Of a stretch of 64,000 nt of DNA, positions 30,552 through 39,009 are shown piece after piece (the first letter of the stretch is position 1; each line of letters begins with the position of its first letter). The position numbers and the translations under genes are program-made. The notes beneath the pieces are model-generated. The model was not told the origin of the DNA. It saw only the letters and a program-made list of their open reading frames with translations, and did no database searches. The DNA lies in NCBI RefSeq assembly GCF_010645065.1, contig NZ_JAADZW010000002.1:62001-126000 (forward strand). Direction: 5' to 3'. Source of the stretch: Flavobacterium fluviatile (GTDB lineage Bacteria; Bacteroidota; Bacteroidia; Flavobacteriales; Flavobacteriaceae).

Positions 30552-32780
30552 TTAATCTGCCAATTCAAAATCAGATTTTAGTTTAATATCTGCCGATGAA
30601 GCTCCGATCATAACTTCGAAATCTCCCGGTTCAGCTTTCCATTCTAATTTATCATTGTAGAAAGAAAGTTTCTCTTTGTCAATTGTAAACTCAATAGTTT
30701 TAGATTCTCCGGCATTTAATTTTACTTTCTGAAAATCTTTTAATTCTAAAACAGGACGTACTACAGAGCCAAATTTATCCTGTAAATAGAGTTGAACCAC
30801 TTCTTCTCCTGTTACTTTTCCGACATTTGATAATTGAAACGAAACTTTAATGGTTTCTGTATTTTTCATTTTTAGAGAAGATAATTTTAAATTGCTATAA
30901 TCAAATTTTGTATAGCTCAACCCGTAACCGAAAGGAAATTTAGGCGAGTTTTTTAAATCGATATAAGAAGAAACATAGCCTTTCGCATCTTCATTCGGAG
31001 CCGGTCTTCCCGTACTGAAATGATTGTAATAAATAGGTATTTGCCCTATTTCTCTAGGGAAAGTCATTGGCAGTTTTCCAGAGGGATTATAATCTCCAAA
31101 TAAAACATCAGCAATTGCATTTCCTGCTTCGGTTCCTAACCACCACGTGTATACAATCGCAGGAACATTATCTGCTGTCCAGTTAAAAATAAGCGGTCTT
31201 CCGGCATTTACCAAAACTACAACCGGTTTTCCTGTTGCCTGAATTGCTTTTACTAAATCTTCCTGAACTCCCGGCAAATGCAAATCACTTCGGCTTTTTG
31301 CTTCTCCGCTCATGTCATGTCTTTCACCAATGCTCAGAATAACAACATCTGCTTGTTTTGCTGTGGCAACTGCTTCGGCAAAACCATCTTTATTGTCTCC
31401 GGTAACTTCACAACCTTTTGCATAAAGTAATTTGGTATTCTTGCCTACTTTATTTTGCAAACCATCCCATTGCGAAACCACCCATTTGTCATAATTGACT
31501 TCCGGTAAATCAACAGCCCAGAATCCCATGTTGGCTTTGTATTCTTTAACCATTGGACCAATAAAAGCGATTGTTTTTAAGTTTTTGGAAAGTGGTAAAG
31601 TTTCGTTTTGATTTTTTAGCAAAACAATACTTTTTTTAGCGACATCCAGCGCTGCTTTTCTGTTTTCAGGATTGTTCAGTTCTTTTGTCTCTCTTTTGCC
31701 GTCAGAGTATCGGTAAGGATCATCAAATAATCCTAATTCGAATTTTTTACGAAGAATTCTTTTTACCGCATCATCGATTAAATCAACAGAAACTTTTCCC
31801 TCCTTAACCAATTCTGCTAAATTATAACGGTAGGCATTACTTTCCATATCCATATCGCTTCCTGCAGTAATGGCAGAATAAGCGGCGGCTTTAAGATCTT
31901 TTGAATAACCGTGAGCCACCATTTCACCAATAGATCCCCAGTCAGAAACTACAAATCCCTGAAAGTTCCATTTCCCTTTTAAAATATCTCTTTGCAAATG
32001 TGCATTTCCGGTAGCCGGGATTCCATTCAAATCATTAAATGAGTTCATGAAAGTGGCTGCACCGGCATCTAAAGCGGCTTTAAAAGGAGGGAGGTAAGTT
32101 TCCCATAACATTCTTTCACTCATGTCAACTGAATTATAATCTCGTCCGCCTGTTACTGCACCATACGCTGCAAAGTGCTTTACACAGGCCAAAACCGAAT
32201 TTAGATCGCCTAATTTATTTCCCTGAAATCCTTTTACTCTTGCATACGCAATTTTAGAACCCAGATAAGTATCTTCTCCTGCACCTTCCATTACTCTTCC
32301 CCAACGCGGGTCACGCCCAATATCAACCATTGGTGCAAATGTCCAGTGAATACCGCTTGCTGCAGATTCTGTTGCCGCGACTCTTGCTGCCAATTCAATA
32401 GCTTCTAAATCCCAGCTTGCAGCTTCTGCCAGCGGAATTGGAAATGTGGTTTTGTATCCGTGAATCACGTCCTGGCCAAATAACAACGGAATTTTAAGAC
32501 GGGATTGCATTGCCAGCTCCTGATATTGTCTGGTATATTTTGCCCCGATAATATTAAGCATCGAACCGATTAAACCTTGTTTGATTTCGTTTTGCTTGTT
32601 TGGGTTAATAGTAATGGGCCCGGTTGCCTGATTATCTCCTGTGTACTGATTAAGCTGACCTATTTTTTCTTCCAGCGTCATCTTTTTTATTAACGAATTT
32701 ATTCTTTGGTCTATTGTTTCTTGTTGAGCTGATGCCAATAAGGAAATCATCAACAAGGCTATCGCAGTTATTTTTTTCAT
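30552..32780 (-). CDS. bglX: Beta-glucosidase, glycoside hydrolase family 3
   Basis: The 742-residue periplasmic enzyme (signal peptide MKKITAIALLMISLLASAQ) hydrolyses beta-glucosides and short beta-glucans from the non-reducing end. The GH3 N-terminal barrel has PLLFGQDVIHGYKTTFPIPL, KHFAAYGAVTGGRDYNSVDM and the nucleophile region QGFVVSDWGSIGE with Asp280. The second domain (about 370-600) has LPLSKNLKTIAFIGPMVKEY and DVVILSIGERHDMSGEAKSR. A fibronectin-III-like domain ends the protein (FPFGYGLSYTKFDYSNLKLS). It is the last gene of the PUL operon, 25 bases after the GH5 gene, and would finish oligosaccharides to glucose. Confidence 0.93.
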   Translation of the reverse strand: MKKITAIALLMISLLASAQQETIDQRINSLIKKMTLEEKIGQLNQYTGDNQATGPITINPNKQNEIKQGLIGSMLNIIGAKYTRQYQELAMQSRLKIPLLFGQDVIHGYKTTFPIPLAEAASWDLEAIELAARVAATESAASGIHWTFAPMVDIGRDPRWGRVMEGAGEDTYLGSKIAYARVKGFQGNKLGDLNSVLACVKHFAAYGAVTGGRDYNSVDMSERMLWETYLPPFKAALDAGAATFMNSFNDLNGIPATGNAHLQRDILKGKWNFQGFVVSDWGSIGEMVAHGYSKDLKAAAYSAITAGSDMDMESNAYRYNLAELVKEGKVSVDLIDDAVKRILRKKFELGLFDDPYRYSDGKRETKELNNPENRKAALDVAKKSIVLLKNQNETLPLSKNLKTIAFIGPMVKEYKANMGFWAVDLPEVNYDKWVVSQWDGLQNKVGKNTKLLYAKGCEVTGDNKDGFAEAVATAKQADVVILSIGERHDMSGEAKSRSDLHLPGVQEDLVKAIQATGKPVVVLVNAGRPLIFNWTADNVPAIVYTWWLGTEAGNAIADVLFGDYNPSGKLPMTFPREIGQIPIYYNHFSTGRPAPNEDAKGYVSSYIDLKNSPKFPFGYGLSYTKFDYSNLKLSSLKMKNTETIKVSFQLSNVGKVTGEEVVQLYLQDKFGSVVRPVLELKDFQKVKLNAGESKTIEFTIDKEKLSFYNDKLEWKAEPGDFEVMIGASSADIKLKSDFELAD

Positions 32781-32805
32781 TTAAATATATATTAAGGTTG
32801 TGCTT

Positions 32806-34548
32806 TTATTTTTCTGTATTAAACTCCAGGTAATTCAGATTAAAACCTCCTTTTTCGAAAATTGCTTTAATTTTATTTGTTCCGGAATTTAAAACTACGT
32901 TTGATAAAATAATGGTTTTCCAATTGTCATCAGAACCTGTAGGAGTAAGAAGAATACTTTCTGATTTGCTACCGTATTCAGTTTCCAAATGAAGTTTCCC
33001 TTCTGATTTTGCGCTAGAATACCGAATAGCGACGTTAAAAACTTTTTGTTTTGAAACTTCTGTAGTAAACAACAGCCATTCGCCATCTTCAATAAAGGAG
33101 ACCTGATATCCGTTTGTCTCAGTGTCTTTGCAGGGCAAAATATCTACACCGTCATTCCGCATGGAATTTCCTCTGTTCCATTCTTCAAAATCCCCTGTTT
33201 CTACTCTGTAATTCACAAAGTCATTATCCTTATAAGCATATTCATTTGTTCCTAAATCATATTGAAAGGCAAAAATTTTCCCTGGGATAGAGTGTTTTTT
33301 GTATGGTTTGGTGTTGTTGGTCTGAACCTGCCTGAACATCGCATCAATCACATCCGGTTTTACCGTTACGTTTTCCATTTTGTAATTATCTGCTATTTTC
33401 ATTAAAGTTTTCCTGGCAAAATCTGCAGAAGGTTTCTCACCACCATTTTTCCAGTACTTTAATAAAACATCATATTCAGGAATTTTGTTAACTGAAGTTA
33501 CTCCTGCAATATTTTCTATTTTTTTCATTGGCCAGAAAGCCCAGCCGATATTGTTCTTTTCCACTAAAGAAATGACATCCTTAAACCAGACATTTGAGTT
33601 TTCGCCACTTTCTCCGAGCCAGATCGGAACATTATATTGTGTACGATAATCCAGCATTTTTTGGATCGAAGCAGTAGTGTTATAATTCCAGTATTTATGA
33701 AAACTCAATGCCATGTTTTCATCCCATAAAGGAAAAATTCCGTTGTAGTTGTTCCCCCAGCAATTTCCTTCAATAAAAATTAAATGATTAGGATCTTCTT
33801 CCCGAATTGCTTTAGTAACCGCTACCATCAATTCCCTTAATGGGGCATTTGAAGTTTCATCGCAGCCGTTTTTGTTTTCACCGGTAAAATTCCAGTTGGG
33901 TTCATTAATAATGTCGTAAGCTCCAATCCACTGATTATCTCTGTAACGTGAAGCAATTTTTTTCCATAAGGCAATCATCTTTTTTTGATTAGCTTCACTT
34001 TCCCAAAGTGAAGGTTTGGAAGTATCATAATCTGAAATTGCTGCATCATTGCCTTGTCCGCCTGGAGCAGCATGCAAATCTAAAATAAGATACATTTTGT
34101 TTTCTGTACACCATTTCAGCAAATTGTCAGTCATGGTAAATCCTTCTTCGATCCAGGTAATTTCGCCATTTTTTTCTGCTTCAACAGGAGGTGTATATAA
34201 ATTGTAATGCATTGGCAAGCGGACAGAATTAAATCCCCATACAGCTAATGAATCGATATCCCGTTTTGTAATTCCGTTTGCTTTGTAAGCGGCATAGAAT
34301 TCTTGTGTGTTTTTTTCGCCAATCAAATCCTGAATTTTTTGCTTAATCTGATATTGCGGACTGGCGAAAGGCTGCGTTTGGAGCATGTATCCTTCCTGAA
34401 CCATCCATCCTCCCAAGCCTAAACCTCTCAATAGGATATTATTTCCTTTGCCATCGACAATTTTTTGTCCTTCTCTACGCAAAAAGCCCTGTCCGGAAAA
34501 AACTATTGAAAACAACAGTGACAGTAAGGTTAAAATTAATTTTGTCAT
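32806..34548 (-). CDS. GH5-family glucanase with C-terminal carbohydrate-binding module
   Basis: The 580-residue secreted protein (signal peptide about 1-19) has a GH5 catalytic barrel to about residue 385. RGLGLGGWMVQEGYML near residue 41 resembles the start of exo-beta-1,3-glucanase-type GH5 enzymes. The acid/base is Glu216 in YDIINEPNWNF and the nucleophile Glu313 in VPIWLGESGENS. Residues about 440-580 form a CBM6-like beta-sandwich (NGYQVSFIEDGEWLLFTTEV, then ILLTPTGSDDNWKTIILSNV). In this PUL it probably attacks beta-1,3 or beta-1,6 linkages, but the subfamily cannot be fixed by reading alone. The spacer to the upstream GH30 gene is 243 bases with no recognised promoter. Confidence 0.87.
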   Translation of the reverse strand: MTKLILTLLSLLFSIVFSGQGFLRREGQKIVDGKGNNILLRGLGLGGWMVQEGYMLQTQPFASPQYQIKQKIQDLIGEKNTQEFYAAYKANGITKRDIDSLAVWGFNSVRLPMHYNLYTPPVEAEKNGEITWIEEGFTMTDNLLKWCTENKMYLILDLHAAPGGQGNDAAISDYDTSKPSLWESEANQKKMIALWKKIASRYRDNQWIGAYDIINEPNWNFTGENKNGCDETSNAPLRELMVAVTKAIREEDPNHLIFIEGNCWGNNYNGIFPLWDENMALSFHKYWNYNTTASIQKMLDYRTQYNVPIWLGESGENSNVWFKDVISLVEKNNIGWAFWPMKKIENIAGVTSVNKIPEYDVLLKYWKNGGEKPSADFARKTLMKIADNYKMENVTVKPDVIDAMFRQVQTNNTKPYKKHSIPGKIFAFQYDLGTNEYAYKDNDFVNYRVETGDFEEWNRGNSMRNDGVDILPCKDTETNGYQVSFIEDGEWLLFTTEVSKQKVFNVAIRYSSAKSEGKLHLETEYGSKSESILLTPTGSDDNWKTIILSNVVLNSGTNKIKAIFEKGGFNLNYLEFNTEK

Positions 34549-34791
34549 AATCTTTACTTGAATAATATGTATATGAAATCAGCAAAATTCTGTCTGCTCT
34601 AATTTTATTTTAGCGAAAAATCTTTTTTTCAGATCTGCAACCCGAATAGTAAAAGTTCCTTTTTCAGAAACTCATTTTAAATCTTCGTTAACAAATGAAT
34701 TTTATTGTTTTGTTTTCATCTGGCTCTAAACTGATTTTTTCAAATCTTTTTAATGCTAAGAAAGAAAGGGCTGAATAACTAAACAAAAAAA

Positions 34792-36252
34792 TTAATAAAT
34801 TAAAGTTTGTATTGCGTGTGCGGGTATTTTTACGACAGTTTTTTCAGTTGCGACAATTAAATTATAAGTGATTTCATTATCTGTGTGATTCATTACTACA
34901 GTTGCCATGGTTCCATTTTTATTTAAGAAAGAAGTACTGGACAAATAACTTCTGCTTACGGATGTGCTGACCCTAACGGCATCCGGGCGAATGAACTTAG
35001 AAAAATGACCAATATAAAAATAAGACGGCGTATAAATTAATTCGCCGGTTGTGGTATCTGCATGGATTGGGGCAAAGCAAAAATTACCAACGTGATTTGG
35101 TCCTCCAAACTGGTCTAAAAGAATATTCCAGTCGGTCCAGGCCACAGTTCCGTTATTGAAATCATTAATCATCGAGGTTCCGTATCTTTCGGCATTTGGC
35201 CAAAACTGATATTTTGCAGCATCGAATCTTTCGACACAACCTTCGGTAAATATTAATTTTTTATCAGGGTAGGCTTCGTGAACCCTCGCTACATTTTCAA
35301 ACATTGGTTGTGCTCCGGTCCATGTTTCATACCAGTGAAAACCCATTCCCCAAACGTATTTTGAAGCTTCCGGATCTGAAAAAATCACATTTGCTCTTTG
35401 TACCATTAAGTCGCGGTTATGATCCCACGCTATAATTTTTACATTTCCTAAACCTTCTTTTTTTAATGTAGGCCCAAGAAAATTTTTGAGAAAATCCCTC
35501 TCCTCTTCAGCGGTATATAAGCAGGATTCCCAGGTTTGGGTTGCCATAGGCTCATTTTGTACAGAGGTTGCCCAGATATGAATTCCTTCTTTTTCATACG
35601 CTTTTATAAATTTTGCATACATATTAGCCCAGGGCTGATAAAATTCAGGTAATAATTTTCCGCCTTTAAGTACACTTTTATTGCTTTTCATAAAAGCATT
35701 CGGTGACCATGGTGTTGCATAGGCAGGTATTTTTCCTCCGGCAGCTTTTATAGCTTGTTTGATTAATGGAATTCTAAATTCTTTATCATGTTCAATAGAA
35801 AAAGTCTTTAATTCGCTGTCGCCTTCCTGAATATAAGAGTAGCTTCCACTGCTAAAATCAGAGCTTTGTATCGTTGTTCTTAGCAATGAATAACCAATTC
35901 CTTTTTGAGTATCATAATAAGCATTTAGGAATTCTGTTTGTTTTTCTTTTGAAAGATTAGCAAATATTTCGGCACTTGCATCCGTAATAGCACCTCCAAT
36001 TCCCATAAACGTCTGAAACCTTTTGGAAGGTTCTACAAAAACTGAAATTTCAGTTTCTACAGGTTGTTTAGAAGGTGAAAATTTTAAATTATCCGTAAGG
36101 GTTAGCCTTAAATTTGTGTTGTCAGCAGTGGTGTATACTGTGATCGTTTTATTATTTGTAGTAAATTCTTTTTTCTGCTTTGGTTTTTTATGTTGTGGAT
36201 ACCCAGAAAAAGATAAACATAAACAAGTAATAATAAAGCCAATTTTTTTCAT
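34792..36252 (-). CDS. GH30-family glucanase, probable endo-beta-1,6-glucanase
   Basis: The 486-residue secreted protein has a signal peptide (MKKIGFIITCLCLSFSGYPQ). The GH30 barrel starts RFQTFMGIGGAITDASAEIF. The acid/base is Glu234 in ATSVQNEPMATQTWESC and the nucleophile Glu337 in LIFTEGCVERFD. The C-terminal beta domain includes IGHFSKFIRPDAVRVSTSVS. The overall pattern (SLLRTTIQSSDFSSGSYSY, AWTDWNILLDQFGGPNH) is that of glucosylceramidase-like GH30 enzymes, whose bacterial PUL members are mostly beta-1,6-glucanases. It is separated from the upstream lipoprotein gene by terminator-like hairpins, so its transcription may be attenuated relative to susCD. Confidence 0.88.
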   Translation of the reverse strand: MKKIGFIITCLCLSFSGYPQHKKPKQKKEFTTNNKTITVYTTADNTNLRLTLTDNLKFSPSKQPVETEISVFVEPSKRFQTFMGIGGAITDASAEIFANLSKEKQTEFLNAYYDTQKGIGYSLLRTTIQSSDFSSGSYSYIQEGDSELKTFSIEHDKEFRIPLIKQAIKAAGGKIPAYATPWSPNAFMKSNKSVLKGGKLLPEFYQPWANMYAKFIKAYEKEGIHIWATSVQNEPMATQTWESCLYTAEEERDFLKNFLGPTLKKEGLGNVKIIAWDHNRDLMVQRANVIFSDPEASKYVWGMGFHWYETWTGAQPMFENVARVHEAYPDKKLIFTEGCVERFDAAKYQFWPNAERYGTSMINDFNNGTVAWTDWNILLDQFGGPNHVGNFCFAPIHADTTTGELIYTPSYFYIGHFSKFIRPDAVRVSTSVSRSYLSSTSFLNKNGTMATVVMNHTDNEITYNLIVATEKTVVKIPAHAIQTLIY

Positions 36253-36310
36253 TTTTATGTTTATTGTTTGAAGATTTTAATCATTTAGAGTAGTATAAAA
36301 ACCGATTAAA

Positions 36311-36346
36311 AAATAGCCCATAATCAAAAAAGAATATGGGCTATTT
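36311..36346 (-). terminator. Terminator-like hairpin between the PUL lipoprotein gene and the GH30 gene
   Basis: The perfect 12-bp stem AAATAGCCCATA/TATGGGCTATTT is followed on the minus strand by a T-rich run. It would stop or reduce read-through from susCD into the hydrolase genes. Confidence 0.75.
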
Positions 36347-36409
36347 AAACAACCAAACTTAAACTCTCTTTAAAATTGTATTAATTTTTAATAATTCAGC
36401 CTGATGATT

Positions 36410-36438
36410 CGAAAAAGGGAATTAGATTTCCCTTTTCG
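36410..36438 (-). terminator. Second hairpin after the PUL lipoprotein gene
   Basis: CGAAAAAGGGA and CCCTTTTCG pair across a short loop, 24 bases beyond the lipoprotein stop. No strong T-run follows on the minus strand, so it may be an mRNA-stabilising hairpin. Confidence 0.45.
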
Positions 36439-36461
36439 AGATCAAAACTAACAAACATTAT

Positions 36462-37256
36462 TTATTGGGGTTTAAAAACGAATGTCCATCCGGTACCTGG
36501 ATCTTTTACATTTTTATTTGGGACATATAAAACTAGTTTGTCTTCGGTAAGCGTAATAATTGTATAGATATTATCAGGACTTGCTGCTTCATATCCTAAG
36601 ATTTTAGAATCTTTGATAATCAGTTTTTTATTAGCTACGTCTAATACAAAACTTCCTTTTGTAGGTGTTGCAGAAGCTGTGGCATAATGATTATAATTGG
36701 CTGCACCATCTAAGTCAAAATGCATTTTTCCGCTTGCATCAACTGGAGGACAGCAATCACCTGCATTCCACCAGGCAGACATAGCCGAATCAGTATTATC
36801 AGGAGGAGACATAAACCACCAGAACTTTCCGGAGCCGGCTGCACCATCAAAAACCCATGTCTTACCAGCGGATGTATTAGTACTTACTAAGTCGTACCAA
36901 TCCTGATCTAATGGTGTGTCAAGCTGATCAATTTGAACATCAATTGTTTTGGTGAAAAATTGAGAACCTAAAGTTCCTACATAGGTAAATGTAGATTTAC
37001 CAGGTATTGGGTAAACAAATGTTACCTCATTTGTAAGTGCAGTACCTAAATTATAATTCCAATATCCTGTAATTCCGGGTGAAACCATACTAATTGTAAC
37101 TTTATTACCTCCCGGGGTACTTTGTCTGGCTACCAGTTCAACTCCCGCAACATCAGTCGAATCAGTTAAACTTGCTTCATCCACGATGGGATCACATGCT
37201 GTAAAAACAAGCAAAAATGAAGCAAGGATGAGATATATTATTTTATTAATTTTCAT
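36462..37256 (-). CDS. PUL surface lipoprotein (candidate glycan-binding protein)
   Basis: The 264-residue product is a lipoprotein: MKINKIIYLILASFLLVFTA followed by the lipobox cysteine at 21. A PKD-like or immunoglobulin-like beta domain follows (KVTISMVSPGITGYWNYNLG, then FVYPIPGKSTFTYVGTLG). The C-terminal half is rich in tryptophan and glycine (GKTWVFDGAAGSGKFWWFMS, AMSAWWNAGDCCPP). The aromatic residues and the position directly after susD suggest a surface glycan-binding protein of SusE/SusF role, but no named family was recognised. It is 26 bases from susD and belongs to the same operon. Confidence 0.75.
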   Translation of the reverse strand: MKINKIIYLILASFLLVFTACDPIVDEASLTDSTDVAGVELVARQSTPGGNKVTISMVSPGITGYWNYNLGTALTNEVTFVYPIPGKSTFTYVGTLGSQFFTKTIDVQIDQLDTPLDQDWYDLVSTNTSAGKTWVFDGAAGSGKFWWFMSPPDNTDSAMSAWWNAGDCCPPVDASGKMHFDLDGAANYNHYATASATPTKGSFVLDVANKKLIIKDSKILGYEAASPDNIYTIITLTEDKLVLYVPNKNVKDPGTGWTFVFKPQ

Positions 37257-37282
37257 ATTCTAGTTATTAATAGTTATTAATT

Positions 37283-38992
37283 TTACCACCCTGGATTTTG
37301 ATTGTAATTTCCATTTGCTAATCTCATTTCTGTTTCAGGAATCGGTACTAAACCTTTCGTTTCAGTTCTGTATTTTGCAGTATAATTGGCAGCAGTACCC
37401 GAATTTACTACAGGAATAACATCATTGAATGCCGTTTCGACATCTCCCCAGCGAACGAGGTCAAACCAATGCAAGCCTTCGAATGCAAATTCATGTAAAC
37501 GTTCTTCTTTTAGCGCTTCTATCGAGTAACCAACAGGTGGCAAACCTCCTGCTCTCTGTCTTACAGCATTTATTCCCGTAGCTGTTTTAGTAATTTCTGA
37601 ATGCATCAGCAGCACATCAGCGTAACGCATAAGGATAAAATCCTGTGCATGCATTAGCTGCATATCAGTATTTGCCCAGTCGTACAATTGGATAAACATA
37701 CCTACGTTAGCTCCAGCAGCGGTTGGATATTGCAATGAAGCATATTTTTTATTAAAGAATCCTGTTTCATGATCTCCTTTTCCTGCAGCATAAGTATCTG
37801 TGCGCTGATCAGCCTGACCAACCTGAAGTATAGAGCCTTTTTTTCTTGGATCAACATCATCCCAGCCACCCCATAATTTAGGATTTACTGTACACCATCC
37901 CCAGCCTTCTCCAAAAGGAACTAATGACTGTCCACGCATTGAATTAAACAAAGCAAGCCTGTTGGTATAAATGTTACCATTTGTCCATCCCCAGTCACCA
38001 AAAGAAAATCTTTGTACAAACATGGACTCTTTATTGCCGGCACCAAACCTTGATGTTAAACCGTCTTGTCCGGCCCATGATAAATTTTCAGTAGCAGCCC
38101 AAGGCAATATTGTTGTACCTGCAGCTATGTTTAAATAAGAGTATGGCCAAAGATTTCTAAAATCGGAAACTAATGCATGACCACTATTAGACATACAATC
38201 ATCCAAATACGCTGCAACATCTGTAGCACTCAATGTCCCTCCACCGGCTAATGGCAATGTTTCTGTGGCTTGTTTTTCTATATTGGTCATGTAGCCTGTA
38301 TAATACAAGTAAACACGCGCTAGATACGCTTCGGCCACCCATTTGTTAGCATGTCCATAACTGGAACTTGGAATACTTGTTACTGGTGTAGCCGGCATGG
38401 TTTCGATAGCCAGCTTTAAATCAGCAGCAATTTGGGCATACGTTTCGGTGTAAGATGATCTTGGTACTTTTCTGTCTCCGTCAAATGTCACAACTAAAGG
38501 AACGCCACCAAAGAATTTAGCTAATCTAAAGTAGAAAAAGGCTCTCATAAATAAAGCTTCACCAATGGCTTGTTTTTTGAAATTCTCTGCTTCAGCAGGA
38601 GTATTAAAATAAGTACTAAAATCAGCATCAGGTGTTCTTTCAATTATCGCATTTGTTCTTGTGATCCCTTTGTAGGACTGCAGCCACATGTCATGATACG
38701 TATCTTCTGCAGGGTCTTCAAAATTATCTACCCATTTAGCAGTTTTATCATCAGCACCACCACCGCCAAACATCATGTTGTCCATGAGATTAGCAGCCAT
38801 TTGCTCTTCACTGTGAATATTTACAGTATAGATTGCATTGTAAACACCCGACATGGCTTCATTAATATCTGTAGGCGTCTTGTAGAAGGTCTCCAATTCT
38901 TTTTGGTAAATATTCTCAGTATCGATATAATCTTCGCAACTTGAGGCAACAAAAAGTGCTGAAATTGCTATTAAATATTTTATATTTTTCAT
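37283..38992 (-). CDS. susD: SusD/RagB-family nutrient-binding outer membrane lipoprotein
   Basis: The 569-residue lipoprotein (signal MKNIKYLIAISALFVASS, cysteine 19) caps the SusC channel and binds glycan on the cell surface. SusD features are the N-terminal IYQKELETFYKTPTDINEAM and GVYNAIYTVNIHS, the TPR-like helical repeats (KKQAIGEALFMRAFFYFRLA, VAEAYLARVYLYYTGYM) and the C-terminal RNWF-type block (LHEFAFEGLHWFDLVRWGD, then TKGLVPIPETEMRLANGNYN). It follows susC by 17 bases and precedes the small surface lipoprotein, the normal PUL order. Confidence 0.94.
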   Translation of the reverse strand: MKNIKYLIAISALFVASSCEDYIDTENIYQKELETFYKTPTDINEAMSGVYNAIYTVNIHSEEQMAANLMDNMMFGGGGADDKTAKWVDNFEDPAEDTYHDMWLQSYKGITRTNAIIERTPDADFSTYFNTPAEAENFKKQAIGEALFMRAFFYFRLAKFFGGVPLVVTFDGDRKVPRSSYTETYAQIAADLKLAIETMPATPVTSIPSSSYGHANKWVAEAYLARVYLYYTGYMTNIEKQATETLPLAGGGTLSATDVAAYLDDCMSNSGHALVSDFRNLWPYSYLNIAAGTTILPWAATENLSWAGQDGLTSRFGAGNKESMFVQRFSFGDWGWTNGNIYTNRLALFNSMRGQSLVPFGEGWGWCTVNPKLWGGWDDVDPRKKGSILQVGQADQRTDTYAAGKGDHETGFFNKKYASLQYPTAAGANVGMFIQLYDWANTDMQLMHAQDFILMRYADVLLMHSEITKTATGINAVRQRAGGLPPVGYSIEALKEERLHEFAFEGLHWFDLVRWGDVETAFNDVIPVVNSGTAANYTAKYRTETKGLVPIPETEMRLANGNYNQNPGW

Positions 38993-39009
38993 TTTATAAT
39001 GTATTTTTA